DNA from: CAZISM01 sp964541895
GTDB taxonomy: Bacteria; Zhuqueibacterota; Zhuqueibacteria; Residuimicrobiales; Residuimicrobiaceae
Direction: 5' to 3'
Assembly (NCBI GenBank): GCA_964541895.1
Contig: CAZISM010000050.1
Coordinates: 1 to 36,262, forward strand
Length of the DNA stretch: 36,262 nucleotides
Below, piece after piece: positions 25,004-34,123 of this stretch. The notes under the pieces were generated by a model that saw only the letters and a program-made list of their open reading frames with translations, was not told the DNA's origin and searched no databases. Within the stretch, counting starts at the first letter, position 1. Each line of letters starts with the position of its first letter. Position numbers and translations under genes: made by a program.

Positions 25004-26107
25004 ATGTTGAAACGATGGGTCTATGGCCTGCTGGCCGTGGCAGTTCTGGTTGTCGGATGTTCACAAAAATCCACAGAAGAACAGGTGGTCAAAGTGCCGG
25101 TGGAAGTGCAAACGATCAAAACCGGTAATCTGGTGCAAAACCTGACCTACAACGGCGATATCAATGCCGAATTTGAAGTCAAAGTGTTTTCGAAAATTCC
25201 CGACCGTATCGAGTCGTTCAATGTCGATATGGGTTCCCATGTCAGCCAGGGCCAGCCGATCGCACGCATCGTCGCCACTACGATCGAGCAGGCCGTGCGA
25301 CAGGCAGAAGCAGGGTTGGCTGCAGCCCGGGCGCAGGAAGCCAACGTCAAGGTAGAGTTTGAACGGGCGCAGCGGCTGCAAAAAGAAAACGCCATCAGCA
25401 AGCAGCAATATGACCTGGTGGTGACCCAGTATGAAGCGGCCAAAGCCGGACTCGAAACGGCGGAAGCGGCCTTGCGCAGCGCCAAATCCACACTGGCCGA
25501 TGCCACCGTGACCGCTCCGATCACCGGCCTCATCGGCAAGCGCTTTTATGAAGCCGGCGATATGGCCAGCCCGGCCATGCCGCTGGTGACGGTGGTGCAG
25601 ATGAACCGCGTTAAAATTCTTTTCGACGCGACCGAAACCGACCTGGGCAAAATCAAAGTCGGCCAGACCGCTGCCGTGGTAGTGCGCAGCTTTCCGGAAG
25701 AGACCTTTAACGGCCGCATCAGCAAAATCAGCCCGGTGCTGGACCCCTTCTCCCGACTGGCGCAGGTGGAGGTGATCATGGATAATCCCGGCCATCGCCT
25801 CAAACCGGGCATGTTCGCGCAGGTGACGGTGACCACCGGTGTGCTCGAAAACGCCATCCTCGTGCCCCGTTTTTCCGTCATCGAGAGCACCACGCTGGAA
25901 AAAGTCAACGGCGATGACCAGCCCATCACCAACTATTATGTGTATGTGGTCCAGGACGGCAAATCCATACAACGCAAAATCAAACCGTTGTATATAAATC
26001 ACACACAATTGGCTGTTGCGGAAGGCGTTGCCGCCGGAGAACAGCTCATTGTCGCCGGCCAGAAGAATGTACGTGACGGTTCCGTCATCGATATCGTTCA
26101 AAAGTAG
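25004..26107 (+). CDS. RND efflux periplasmic adaptor lipoprotein
   Basis: The 367-residue protein has a lipoprotein signal (LAVAVLVVGC, lipobox Cys19). A lipoyl/biotinyl-like half (VDMGSHVSQGQPIARI) is followed by an alpha-helical hairpin (about 90-165, rich in Ala, Glu and Gln). The second lipoyl half contains TVTAPITGLIGKRFYEAGD, followed by a beta-barrel domain (KVGQTAAVVVRSFPEETFNG) and a membrane-proximal domain. This is the standard membrane fusion protein that joins inner-membrane pump and outer-membrane channel. ATG 25004 has AGGAGA 5-10 bases upstream and starts directly at the signal peptide; an upstream frame from 24926 lies inside the TolC gene. Its stop codon TAG overlaps the AGGAG ribosome site of the next gene. 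Confidence 0.93.
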   Translation: MLKRWVYGLLAVAVLVVGCSQKSTEEQVVKVPVEVQTIKTGNLVQNLTYNGDINAEFEVKVFSKIPDRIESFNVDMGSHVSQGQPIARIVATTIEQAVRQAEAGLAAARAQEANVKVEFERAQRLQKENAISKQQYDLVVTQYEAAKAGLETAEAALRSAKSTLADATVTAPITGLIGKRFYEAGDMASPAMPLVTVVQMNRVKILFDATETDLGKIKVGQTAAVVVRSFPEETFNGRISKISPVLDPFSRLAQVEVIMDNPGHRLKPGMFAQVTVTTGVLENAILVPRFSVIESTTLEKVNGDDQPITNYYVYVVQDGKSIQRKIKPLYINHTQLAVAEGVAAGEQLIVAGQKNVRDGSVIDIVQK

Positions 26108-26118
26108 GAGTCCCGTTT

Positions 26119-29100
26119 ATGAATATGACCCAAACCGCCATCAAGCGGGGCGTGACCTTTGCCATGATCTATCTGATCGCCGTAGGGTTCGGGCTGTTCT
26201 CATTGCTCCGACTCAATCTCGATCTGTATCCGGAGATGAACTTTCCCTACATCTCGGTCATCACCCAATACACCGGCGTCGGCCCCTATGACGTCGAAAC
26301 CGTGCTGACCCGACCGATCGAAGAAACCGTGGCATCGGTGAAAAACGTCAAAAAGGTGACCTCTGCCTCCAGGCAGGGGCTTTCCGTCACCATGCTCGAG
26401 TTCAACTGGGGCACGGACATGGACCAGGCTGAAACCGACGTGCGCCGCAACCTGGATTTTGTCCGCGACTATCTGCCGCCGGACGCCTCCGAGCCCCTGG
26501 TGTTCAAATTCGATCCCTCCATGCAACCGATTCTCTACCTGGCCGTCTCCTCCACCATTCACGGTCAGGCGGAATTGCGCCGCATTTCGGAAGAGTATCT
26601 GGAACCGCGCATCGAGCGCATTCCGGGCGTGGCGTCCGTCTATACCTCCGGCGGGCTGAAACGGGAGATCAAGGTGATCGCCGATCCGCTGGCTATGAAA
26701 GCGCACAATATTGCCATTCAGCAGATACAGGCGGCACTGCAGGGCGCCAACCTGCAGATTCCTTCCGGCTATATCGAAAACGACCGCGAAGAGTTCAGCA
26801 TTGAAACCGCCGGCCAGTTCACCAGCCTGGAGCAGATCGCCAACACCAGTGTAGCGGTGTATAACGGCTCTATTATCCGCATTCGCGATGTGGCCTCGGT
26901 TCAGGACGGCTTTGCCGATCTGCGTCAGGAAGTGTGGAACAACGGCAAGCCGGCCACCTTTGTGTTTATCCAGAAATCGTCAGACGCCAACACGGTCAAC
27001 GTATGCCGTTCCATTCGCAATCAGCTGCCCAGAATCGAGCAGGAACTGCCGCGCGGTGTAAACGTCGAGGTGGCCATCGACCTCTCCGATTTCATCGTCA
27101 ACTCGATGTCGAATTTGAGCAGCACGGCCTGGCAGGCGGTGTTGCTGACATTTCTGGTGCTTTTATTTTTCCTGCGCAACCTGCGCAGCTCCATTATCGT
27201 GGCCGTTTCCATCCCGGTCTCGGTCATCGTGACCTTTGCGGTGATGGATCAGGCCGGCATCACCCTGAATATCATCTCCATGGCCGGCTTGGCTCTGGCC
27301 ATCGGCATGCTGGTGGATAATTCCATCGTCGTGCTGGAAAATATTTTCCGCCATCACGACGAGCTGAAAGAAAATCTGGTTGAGTCAGCCGACAAGGGAG
27401 CGCGGGAAGTGTCCATGGCCATCACCGCCTCCACCTTGACGACGCTGGTGGTGTTCCTGCCGGTTCTGTTTGTTCCAGGCCTGGCCGGACAGCTGTTCCG
27501 CGATATGGTGGTGACCATCTGCTTTTCTCTCACCATCTCGCTCATTGTGGCGTTGACGCTGATTCCGCTGTTGGCCTCCCGCTTTCTGCGAATTTCGAGA
27601 AGTCTGAAAGAAAACGGCCTCGCCATGCGCAGCAAAAACCGTATTGCCGGCTGGCTGGATCGTCTCTACGCCGTTTACCGGGTTTTTCTGGACTGGGCTC
27701 TGGAGCGCCGCAAAACGGTCCTGTTTACGACCGCGCTGCTGTTCATCGTGTCCGCTGTCTCGCTGTTTCTGACCGGCGGCGAATTTTTCCCGAAATCGGA
27801 TGTGGGCTATATGTCGCTCACCATCGAACGGTCGCCCGGCACCAGCATGGAGGCCATGGAAAAAAGCATGCGCCAGCTCACGGACATCATCATCAAGGAT
27901 GTGCCGGAAGCGGATAACATCTATGGCAATTTCGGCCAGGGCGAAGGGGTTATGGCTCTGTTCTCCTCACGCTCTTCCGCCCAGGGCGATATGACCCTGC
28001 GCCTCAAACCGCGCTCGCAGCGCGACCGCAACATGTTCGCCATCCAGGATGCGCTGCGTACACAACTCTCCCGGATTCCGGATATGGAGGTGAAATTCCA
28101 GGACCGCGGCGAAGCCATGTTCAGCCAGGCGGACATTGTCCTTAATATCTTTGGCCATGACCTGAAAGTGTCGGAAGGCATTGCCAATGAAGTGATCAAA
28201 CGGCTGAAAGAGGTCAAGGGCGTAGCCGAATTTTCCACCAATATCGATAAACCGTCGCCGGAGCTCAAGATCAACCTCGACCGGCAGCGGATCGCCGACC
28301 TCGGCCTCAGCGCCGCCCAGGTGGGCAACACGGTCAGCACCTGCGTCTTGGGTGCCGTGGTGACCCGCTATCGCGATCAGGGCGACGAATATGACATCCG
28401 CTTGCAATTGGACAAGTCCAATCGCAACAGCAAGGAGGATCTGGAAAACCTGCTGGTTATGACGCCGACCGGCAAGCAGATTCCTCTGCGGGCGATCTCG
28501 ACCATCGATTACGATAAAACACCGCAAGAGATCAACCGCGAAGATCAGGAACGCATCGTCACCATCAACATCAGCATCGCCGGCCGCGATCTGCAGAGCG
28601 TCACCAACGACGTGCGCGCCATCATCGCCTCGGTGCCGACGCCGGGGGATTATCGCATCGAGATCAGCGGCGCGGCCCAGGATATGATCGAATCCTTTAT
28701 GTATCTCGGCATCGCCTTCATGGTCGCCATGCTCCTGACCTACATGGTGATGGCCTCGCAGTTTGAATCTCTGGTGGACCCGTTCATCATCATGTTCACC
28801 ATCCCCCTCTCGGTCATCGGTGTGGCTGTCGCACTCCACCTCACCGGCACCGATATGAATGTGATGGCGCTCATCGGCATCGTCATGCTGGTGGGTATCG
28901 TCGTCAACAACGGCATCGTGCTGGTGGACGTGATCAATCACTTCCGCAGCCAGGGCATGGAGCTGTTCGACGCCATTCGTGAGGGTGGTCGCGTCAGGCT
29001 GCGGCCGGTGTTGATGACCGCGCTGACAACCGTAGCCGGTATGTTGCCGCTGGCCCTGGGATTGGGCGATAGCGGTGAAACCTGGGCGCCAATGGCGCGT

Positions 29101-29259
29101 GCCGTCATGGGCGGTTTGACCGTCGCCACGGTTCTCACCCTGGTTATTGTACCGATTATCTATTCCTATATGGAACAGCTGTCCGCCTGGCTCAAGAAAA
29201 AACGCAAACAGCGTGAAGCCAAGCGTCTGGCCAAAGGCAAAATAGTAGAACAGTTCTGA
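26119..29259 (+). CDS. RND-family multidrug efflux transporter (HAE1-type inner-membrane pump)
   Basis: The 1046-residue protein has the normal size and layout: a transmembrane segment at about 10-30, a large periplasmic loop (about 35-330), six membrane segments, a second loop (about 560-860), and six more segments. Family motifs include YPGVGPYDVE-like TGVGPYDVET near residue 50 and AIGMLVDNSIVVLENIFRH in TM4. The first Asp of the proton-relay pair in TM4 is kept and the second is Asn, as in many HAE1 members. TMs 8-12 contain GIVMLVGIVVNNGIVLVD and RLRPVLMTALTTVAGMLPLA. It uses the proton gradient to export hydrophobic compounds through the adaptor and TolC-like channel. A terminator-like hairpin follows. 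Confidence 0.95.
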   Translation: MNMTQTAIKRGVTFAMIYLIAVGFGLFSLLRLNLDLYPEMNFPYISVITQYTGVGPYDVETVLTRPIEETVASVKNVKKVTSASRQGLSVTMLEFNWGTDMDQAETDVRRNLDFVRDYLPPDASEPLVFKFDPSMQPILYLAVSSTIHGQAELRRISEEYLEPRIERIPGVASVYTSGGLKREIKVIADPLAMKAHNIAIQQIQAALQGANLQIPSGYIENDREEFSIETAGQFTSLEQIANTSVAVYNGSIIRIRDVASVQDGFADLRQEVWNNGKPATFVFIQKSSDANTVNVCRSIRNQLPRIEQELPRGVNVEVAIDLSDFIVNSMSNLSSTAWQAVLLTFLVLLFFLRNLRSSIIVAVSIPVSVIVTFAVMDQAGITLNIISMAGLALAIGMLVDNSIVVLENIFRHHDELKENLVESADKGAREVSMAITASTLTTLVVFLPVLFVPGLAGQLFRDMVVTICFSLTISLIVALTLIPLLASRFLRISRSLKENGLAMRSKNRIAGWLDRLYAVYRVFLDWALERRKTVLFTTALLFIVSAVSLFLTGGEFFPKSDVGYMSLTIERSPGTSMEAMEKSMRQLTDIIIKDVPEADNIYGNFGQGEGVMALFSSRSSAQGDMTLRLKPRSQRDRNMFAIQDALRTQLSRIPDMEVKFQDRGEAMFSQADIVLNIFGHDLKVSEGIANEVIKRLKEVKGVAEFSTNIDKPSPELKINLDRQRIADLGLSAAQVGNTVSTCVLGAVVTRYRDQGDEYDIRLQLDKSNRNSKEDLENLLVMTPTGKQIPLRAISTIDYDKTPQEINREDQERIVTINISIAGRDLQSVTNDVRAIIASVPTPGDYRIEISGAAQDMIESFMYLGIAFMVAMLLTYMVMASQFESLVDPFIIMFTIPLSVIGVAVALHLTGTDMNVMALIGIVMLVGIVVNNGIVLVDVINHFRSQGMELFDAIREGGRVRLRPVLMTALTTVAGMLPLALGLGDSGETWAPMARAVMGGLTVATVLTLVIVPIIYSYMEQLSAWLKKKRKQREAKRLAKGKIVEQF

Positions 29260-29274
29260 GGTATGGCTCCAGAC

Positions 29275-29310
29275 CCCGGATGTTGCCGCATCTCTTGCGG
29301 CAACTCCGGG
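29275..29310 (+). terminator. Probable terminator of the efflux operon
   Basis: A two-part stem (CCCGGA with TCCGGG, then TTGCCGCA with TGCGGCAA, with a small internal loop) closes a TCTCT loop 16 bases after the RND stop. The following TGTCTTTCTT is T-rich but not a pure T run. The stretch 29311-29531 holds no gene that I can see. Confidence 0.65.
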
Positions 29311-29531
29311 TGTCTTTCTTCGTAAATTGAGGGAGCACCACGGGCATCGCCAAACCGTTTCGTTGCTAATCACAAGGATTCACCAATCCCGCCTTGCCGG
29401 CTTCCTGTTCCAACCTTGCGCTAACCGGAGAGATGATTTTTCCCGGCCTGCTTTTCCGCACACACTTTTCCCTTGTAATTATCCCCGTATTGTTTTATGT
29501 TCTGGAATATCAACCAAAACCGAAACGGAAC

Positions 29532-30833
29532 ATGGCAAAGAAGATAAAGCTACATCAAAAAATTTTTATCGGTATGATAGCCGGGATGGCAGCCGGTCTG
29601 ATCGTACAGTACTCTGGTCTGCCCAAAGAGACCATCAGCCTGATGGTTAAATTCGTCAAACCGGTGGGCGATATTTTTCTGCGCATGATTTTTATGATGG
29701 TCATCCCCCTTATACTCTCTGCGCTCGCTCTGGGCGTTGCGGATCTGGGCGATCTGCGGCGCATCGGCAAAATCGGTTTGCGCACCCTGTGGTACACCCT
29801 GATCGTATCCGCCATCTCGGTGATGATCGGCATTTCCCTGGTCTCCCTGTTCAAGCCGGGAGAGTCCATTTCCCCTCAAGATCGCTCCATGCTGATCGAG
29901 CGGTTCAGCGGCAACACCACCACCCTGCAGAAAGCAGCCGCTGACGTCAAGAGCCGCTCTATCACCGATGTCATCACCGCCATTGTGCCGAAAAATCCGG
30001 TCGAAGACATGGCGCGCGCGTTTGATCCCACCTATGGCGGCGGTGGAATTCTCGCCATCATGTTTCTCGCCCTCATGGTCGGCCTGGCGCTGTCGGTCAG
30101 CGATGCCGGCAAAGTACAGGGCTTTAAAGCCATGCTGGAGGGGCTGTACGAAATCACCATGAAGGTCATTGCCATGGGCATGAGGCTGGCGCCCTATGGC
30201 GTCGCCGCCCTGCTCTTTTCCCTCACCGCCACCATGGGCTTTTCCATTCTTCTCATCCTCTCGCGCTTTGTGCTCATCGTGCTGGCAGGCCTGGCCATCC
30301 ATCAGTTCATAACCTATTCGCTGCTGCTGAAATACCTCGGCAAAATGAGCCCGGCCTTCTTTTTTCGCAACATTCGCGAAGTCATGCTTATGGCCTTTTC
30401 CACCAGCTCCAGCAATGCCACCCTGCCCACCTCCATCCGCGTGACGGTGGACAATCTCAAAATACCGCGTGACATCACCCAGTTCGTCCTGACCCTGGGC
30501 AGCACGGCCAACCAAAACGGCACCGCGCTGTACGAAGGCATCACGGTGCTTTTTCTCGCCCAGTGCTTCGGCGTACATCTGGAATTATCCCAGCAGATCT
30601 TTGTGGTGCTGCTCTCCATTCTGGCCGGTGTCGGCACCGCCGGCGTACCCAGCGGTTCGTTGCCGATCATCATGATCATCCTCGTCACCATCGGCGTGCC
30701 GGGCGAAGCCATCGGCATCATCTATGGCGTGGATCGAATCCTCGATATGTGCCGCACGGTGCTCAATGTGACCGGCGATATCACCGTGGCCGTGTATGTC
30801 AGTCGCTATGAAAAATCGTTGAAAGGGGTCTGA
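29532..30833 (+). CDS. Dicarboxylate/amino acid:cation symporter (DAACS/SDF family)
   Basis: The 433-residue membrane protein has about eight transmembrane segments plus re-entrant loops. Hairpin-1 carries the serine-rich motif TSSSNATLPTS. TM8 carries GVDRILDMCRTVLNVTGD, which keeps the Asp, Asp, Arg, Asn and Asp residues that bind substrate and sodium in archaeal GltPh. In TM7 the usual NMDGT is NQNGT (LGSTANQNGTALYEG), so the Asp that helps bind one sodium is replaced by Asn. The TM8 pattern favours glutamate or aspartate over C4-dicarboxylates, but this is inference. ATG 29532 is chosen because conserved sequence begins MAKKIKLHQKIFIG; the longer frame from 29394 has no support. Its stop overlaps the start of the next gene (TGATG). 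Confidence 0.9.
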   Translation: MAKKIKLHQKIFIGMIAGMAAGLIVQYSGLPKETISLMVKFVKPVGDIFLRMIFMMVIPLILSALALGVADLGDLRRIGKIGLRTLWYTLIVSAISVMIGISLVSLFKPGESISPQDRSMLIERFSGNTTTLQKAAADVKSRSITDVITAIVPKNPVEDMARAFDPTYGGGGILAIMFLALMVGLALSVSDAGKVQGFKAMLEGLYEITMKVIAMGMRLAPYGVAALLFSLTATMGFSILLILSRFVLIVLAGLAIHQFITYSLLLKYLGKMSPAFFFRNIREVMLMAFSTSSSNATLPTSIRVTVDNLKIPRDITQFVLTLGSTANQNGTALYEGITVLFLAQCFGVHLELSQQIFVVLLSILAGVGTAGVPSGSLPIIMIILVTIGVPGEAIGIIYGVDRILDMCRTVLNVTGDITVAVYVSRYEKSLKGV

Positions 30834-31252
30834 TGGCTCGCCTGCGTCGTATTATTTATCTCCTCGTCGGCCTCGTCAGCGTGATCCTCGGCATTGTCGG
30901 AATTTTTCTGCCCCTGTTGCCCACTACGCCTTTCCTGCTGTTGGCCATGTTCTGTTTTTTGCGCAGCTCTCCCCGCTGTTATCGCTGGTTGATGGAGAAC
31001 CGCTGGCTCGGCATATACATTAAAAATTACCTGGCCGGTCACGGCATTCCCCGGCGGGAAAAGATATTGATTCTGGCCCTGTTGTGGAGCACCATCGTGC
31101 TCTCCGCCTGCACGATAGTGAACAGCTGGTGGCTGCGGCTGCTTCTGGCGGCGATAGCCGTCGGCGTCACCTGGCACATTGTCCGCATGAAAACCATGGC
31201 AAAGAAACCGAGGCCGGGATCAAAAACCAAAGCCCTGCAACAGACGAAATAG
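30833..31252 (+). CDS. YbaN family (DUF454) small membrane protein
   Basis: The 139-residue protein matches the YbaN/DUF454 pattern: an N-terminal segment YLLVGLVSVILGIVGIFLPL, then LPTTPFLLLAMFCFLRSSPR and a WLMENRWLGIYIKNY segment, then two more transmembrane helices and a basic tail (KKPRPGSKTK). The function of the family is unknown. It overlaps the symporter stop by one base, so the two are almost certainly co-translated. The amino acid permease follows after 73 bases. Confidence 0.85.
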   Translation: MARLRRIIYLLVGLVSVILGIVGIFLPLLPTTPFLLLAMFCFLRSSPRCYRWLMENRWLGIYIKNYLAGHGIPRREKILILALLWSTIVLSACTIVNSWWLRLLLAAIAVGVTWHIVRMKTMAKKPRPGSKTKALQQTK

Positions 31253-31325
31253 CGCCTTGTCCCTTTAAGGATATTACCTCAATGCAATCAAGATCTGACT
31301 ATATGGATGGAATGGAGCGGAAAGA

Positions 31326-32834
31326 ATGAAAGATCAGCTGTTTGCCAAGAAACCCCTCTCTCTGTTGCTGGAAGAATTAAAGGGCGAAAACCGCCTGCGC
31401 CGGGTGTTGGGGCCGGTGCATCTGACCAGCCTGGGCGTCGGCGCCATCATCGGCACCGGTATTTTTGTCCTCACCGGCGTGGCTGCACACGACAAAGCCG
31501 GGCCGGCGCTGATCCTCTCTTTTGTCATTGCCGGCCTGGCCTGTATTTTTGCCGCGCTCTGCTATGCTGAATTTGCCTCCATGGTGCCGGTGGCCGGCTC
31601 GGCCTATACCTATGCCTACGCCACCCTCGGAGAGCTGTTCGCCTGGATTATCGGTTGGGATCTGGTGCTGGAATATACCGTGGCCTCCTCGGCCGTGGCC
31701 CACGGCTGGTCCGCTCACTTTCAGGATTTTGTCAAGAGCTTCGGGGTGCAGCTCCCCCATGCCTGGACCAACCCGCCGTTTGACTTTGAGCCGGCGACAG
31801 GACAGTTCATTGCCACCGGCGCCTATCTCGACGTCATTTCGGTGATCATTACGGCGATCATCACCGTTGTGCTGGTCAAAGGGATCAAAGAGAGCGCCAG
31901 TTTTAATTCCGGCATGGTTATCGTAAAGCTGGCGATCGTGCTGTTTGTGATCGTTGTCGGCGCCTTCTATTTCGATCCGCAAAACCTGAAACCGTTCGCC
32001 CCGTATGGATACAGCGGCTTGAGCTTTTTCGGCCACACCATCCTGGGACAAAGCGGGCCCGGCGGCGAGCCGCTGGGGGTTCTGGCCGGCGCGGCCATCA
32101 TCTTTTTCGCCTATATCGGCTTTGATTCGGTATCGACCCATGCTGAAGAGGCGCGCCGCCCCAACCGCGACGTCCCCATCGGCATCGTCGCCTCTCTCAT
32201 CATCTGCACCGTGCTCTATATTGCCGTGGCCCTGGTGCTCTCCGGCATGGTGCGCTATGACCAGATCGACATCCATGCGCCCGTTGCCAATGCCTTCAAA
32301 CAACGGGGATTGGCCTATTCGCAGCGGCTGATCGACATCGGGGCGTTGACCGGCATCACCTCTGTTTTGCTGGTGATGATGCTGAGCCAGCCGCGGGTTC
32401 TTCTGGCCATGGCCCGCGACGGGCTGGTGTCAAACCGCTTTTTCGGCGCCATTCATGACAAATTCCGTACGCCCTGGAAATCGACCATCCTCACCGGCAT
32501 CATGGTGGCTGCGCTTTCTTCGCTGGTGCCCCTGCGCATCCTCGCTGATCTCACCAACATCGGCACACTGCTGGCGTTCGTCATCGTCTGTATGGCGGTG
32601 CTGGTCATGCGCAGAACGCACCCGCAGGCGGATCGTCCCTTCCGCGTTCCCTGGGTGCCGCTGGTTCCGGTTCTGGGCGTGCTCTTTTGCCTGATGCTGA
32701 TGTTCTCGCTGCCCTCGGAAAACTGGATGCGACTGTTCGTCTGGTTGCTGGCGGGCTTTGTGATCTATTTCGCTTACGGCCGACGCCATAGTACCCTGGC
32801 CAAATTGCGCGCCGAGGGAAAAGTGCGGGATTGA
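31326..32834 (+). CDS. APC-family amino acid permease
   Basis: The 502-residue protein has about 12-14 transmembrane segments and the APC signature in TM1 (SLGVGAIIGTGIFVLTGVAA), a conserved TM3 region (MVPVAGSAYTYAYATLGELF) and the TM6 stretch FFAYIGFDSVSTHAEEARRP. The TM6 motif and overall length are those of the cationic amino acid transporter (CAT/YfnA) branch, which suggests import of amino acids such as lysine, arginine or others. The substrate is not certain. GGAGCGGAAAG lies just ahead of the ATG. A strong bidirectional terminator follows. Confidence 0.92.
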   Translation: MKDQLFAKKPLSLLLEELKGENRLRRVLGPVHLTSLGVGAIIGTGIFVLTGVAAHDKAGPALILSFVIAGLACIFAALCYAEFASMVPVAGSAYTYAYATLGELFAWIIGWDLVLEYTVASSAVAHGWSAHFQDFVKSFGVQLPHAWTNPPFDFEPATGQFIATGAYLDVISVIITAIITVVLVKGIKESASFNSGMVIVKLAIVLFVIVVGAFYFDPQNLKPFAPYGYSGLSFFGHTILGQSGPGGEPLGVLAGAAIIFFAYIGFDSVSTHAEEARRPNRDVPIGIVASLIICTVLYIAVALVLSGMVRYDQIDIHAPVANAFKQRGLAYSQRLIDIGALTGITSVLLVMMLSQPRVLLAMARDGLVSNRFFGAIHDKFRTPWKSTILTGIMVAALSSLVPLRILADLTNIGTLLAFVIVCMAVLVMRRTHPQADRPFRVPWVPLVPVLGVLFCLMLMFSLPSENWMRLFVWLLAGFVIYFAYGRRHSTLAKLRAEGKVRD

Positions 32835-32895
32835 TAAAAAGGCGTCTTGACATTACCCGCCCACACTAAAACCTGCGCAGCCATGAAACCAAAAA

Positions 32896-32938
32896 AAAAC
32901 CTTATGGCCTTGACTGAAAAACAAGGCCATAAGGTTTT
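32896..32938. terminator. Bidirectional terminator
   Basis: A perfect 17-bp stem (32896-32912 with 32922-32938, AAAACCTTATGGCCTTG) closes a 9-nt loop. It has an A run on the left and T residues on the right, so it works for the plus-strand permease gene and could stop minus-strand transcripts of the isomerase-like gene as well. Confidence 0.9.
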
Positions 32939-33049
32939 GCTGTTTGCAGAATTTTCGAACGTAATTATTCGCGGTCGACGGGCCAAACAATATCTTTTCC
33001 TGGCCGCACTCTACACATAAAGCAGAAGCGGTGGCTCCATGGGCCTCCT

Positions 33050-33073
33050 GGCGCGATACTGTTCTATCGCGCC
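33050..33073 (-). other. Stem-loop downstream of the isomerase-like gene
   Basis: A perfect 9-bp stem GGCGCGATA/TATCGCGCC with a 6-nt loop lies about 20 bases past the stop at 33094. No T run follows on either strand, so it is a transcript-end stabilising hairpin at best. Nothing else was seen in 32939-33093. Confidence 0.4.
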
Positions 33074-33093
33074 GAGAGGTCTATCCGAACGAC

Positions 33094-33942
33094 CTATTTC
33101 AATATGCGGGAAAGATGGTCATAGCTATGGGCTACGGCCTCATCCGCCGGTCCCTGGCAGCGGTCCTGCTCGACAATGTACCACGCCACGCCGACCGCTT
33201 TGCCGGCCTTGACAATGCCGCGAATATCCATCCGGCCCATGCCCACCGGCGCAAAGGTGTGCGGCTCGGCTTTGGTCATGTCTTTCATATGCAGCAGCGC
33301 GCAGCGCTTGCCCAGCTTTTTGATCAGCGCGATGGGATCCAGATTGGCGTGCTGCACCCAATAGGTGTCAATTTCCATTTTTACCAGACCGGCATCCGTG
33401 CGTTCCAGCAGCATGTCATAGATCGTTTGACCGCCGACCGCCTTGAACTCGAAATCATGGTTATGATAACAGAGCTGCATGCCGGCCTTGTGGATTTTTT
33501 CACCCGCCTGATTCATGCCGTCGCAAAAGGTCTTGATGCCGTCTGCACCCTGCTCACGGAATTCACCCGGCATGGAGGGACATACGATATAGCGATTGCC
33601 GATGGCTTTGTTGAATTCGATGGTCTTGTCGACGTTCGCCTCGGTCAACGCCCCATAGCCTTCATGCGTGCCGGCACACTCCAGGCCCAGGTCCTGTAAC
33701 AGCTGCTTTACCTGCGGCGCCGTCAAGTCGCCATAGCCGGCAAACTCTACCGCCGTATAACCGATCTTGGCCACCTTGGCCATGGTGCCTTTGAAATCGG
33801 TTTTGGCCAAATCGCGCAGGGTATACATCTGCACGGCCACGGGCAACTTTTTATCCTTGCTGTGCGCCAGACCGCTCAGGCCCATAGCCGCCGTCAACGC
33901 CACCCACTTGGAAAAATCTCGTCGAGATAGCTCTCTGTTCAT
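33094..33942 (-). CDS. Tat-exported sugar phosphate isomerase/epimerase-like TIM barrel
   Basis: The 282-residue protein starts with a twin-arginine signal (SRRDFSKW, then a hydrophobic stretch ending LSGLAHS), so it probably folds in the cytoplasm and is exported. The rest is a xylose isomerase-like TIM barrel (AP endonuclease 2 superfamily). Metal-site candidates are His160 and His162 in CYHNHDFEF, Asp192 in MEIDTYWV, His218 in LLHMKD and Glu258 in IVEQD, the usual set. Related exported proteins occur widely in Bacteroidetes and Planctomycetes and are thought to act on sugars or inositols. The substrate here is unknown. ATG 33942 is preceded by GGGAG at a good distance; the longer frame to 34041 reads through the promoter. 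It is divergent from the citrate lyase genes. Confidence 0.82.
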   Translation of the reverse strand: MNRELSRRDFSKWVALTAAMGLSGLAHSKDKKLPVAVQMYTLRDLAKTDFKGTMAKVAKIGYTAVEFAGYGDLTAPQVKQLLQDLGLECAGTHEGYGALTEANVDKTIEFNKAIGNRYIVCPSMPGEFREQGADGIKTFCDGMNQAGEKIHKAGMQLCYHNHDFEFKAVGGQTIYDMLLERTDAGLVKMEIDTYWVQHANLDPIALIKKLGKRCALLHMKDMTKAEPHTFAPVGMGRMDIRGIVKAGKAVGVAWYIVEQDRCQGPADEAVAHSYDHLSRILK

Positions 33943-34123
33943 CTCTGATCTCCCTGATTGAATGTACAGGCTCATTGTACTAAAAAACATCATAAAATAA
34001 AAGCAGTTTTTCCGGCTCGCAGCCGGCCGCGGCGCTGCCATCGCGGCAAAATGTGTGGCTTTTGTCCCCCTGGTTTGATAAATTGGTAACCGGATTCATA
34101 CTATCAAAAAGGGATGAGACCTT

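Noticed and set aside
27967..29373. Long minus-strand open frame (468 codons) inside the RND gene
   Set aside because: It is rich in His, Asp and Gly and has no recognisable domain. The RND motifs on the plus strand explain the region fully.
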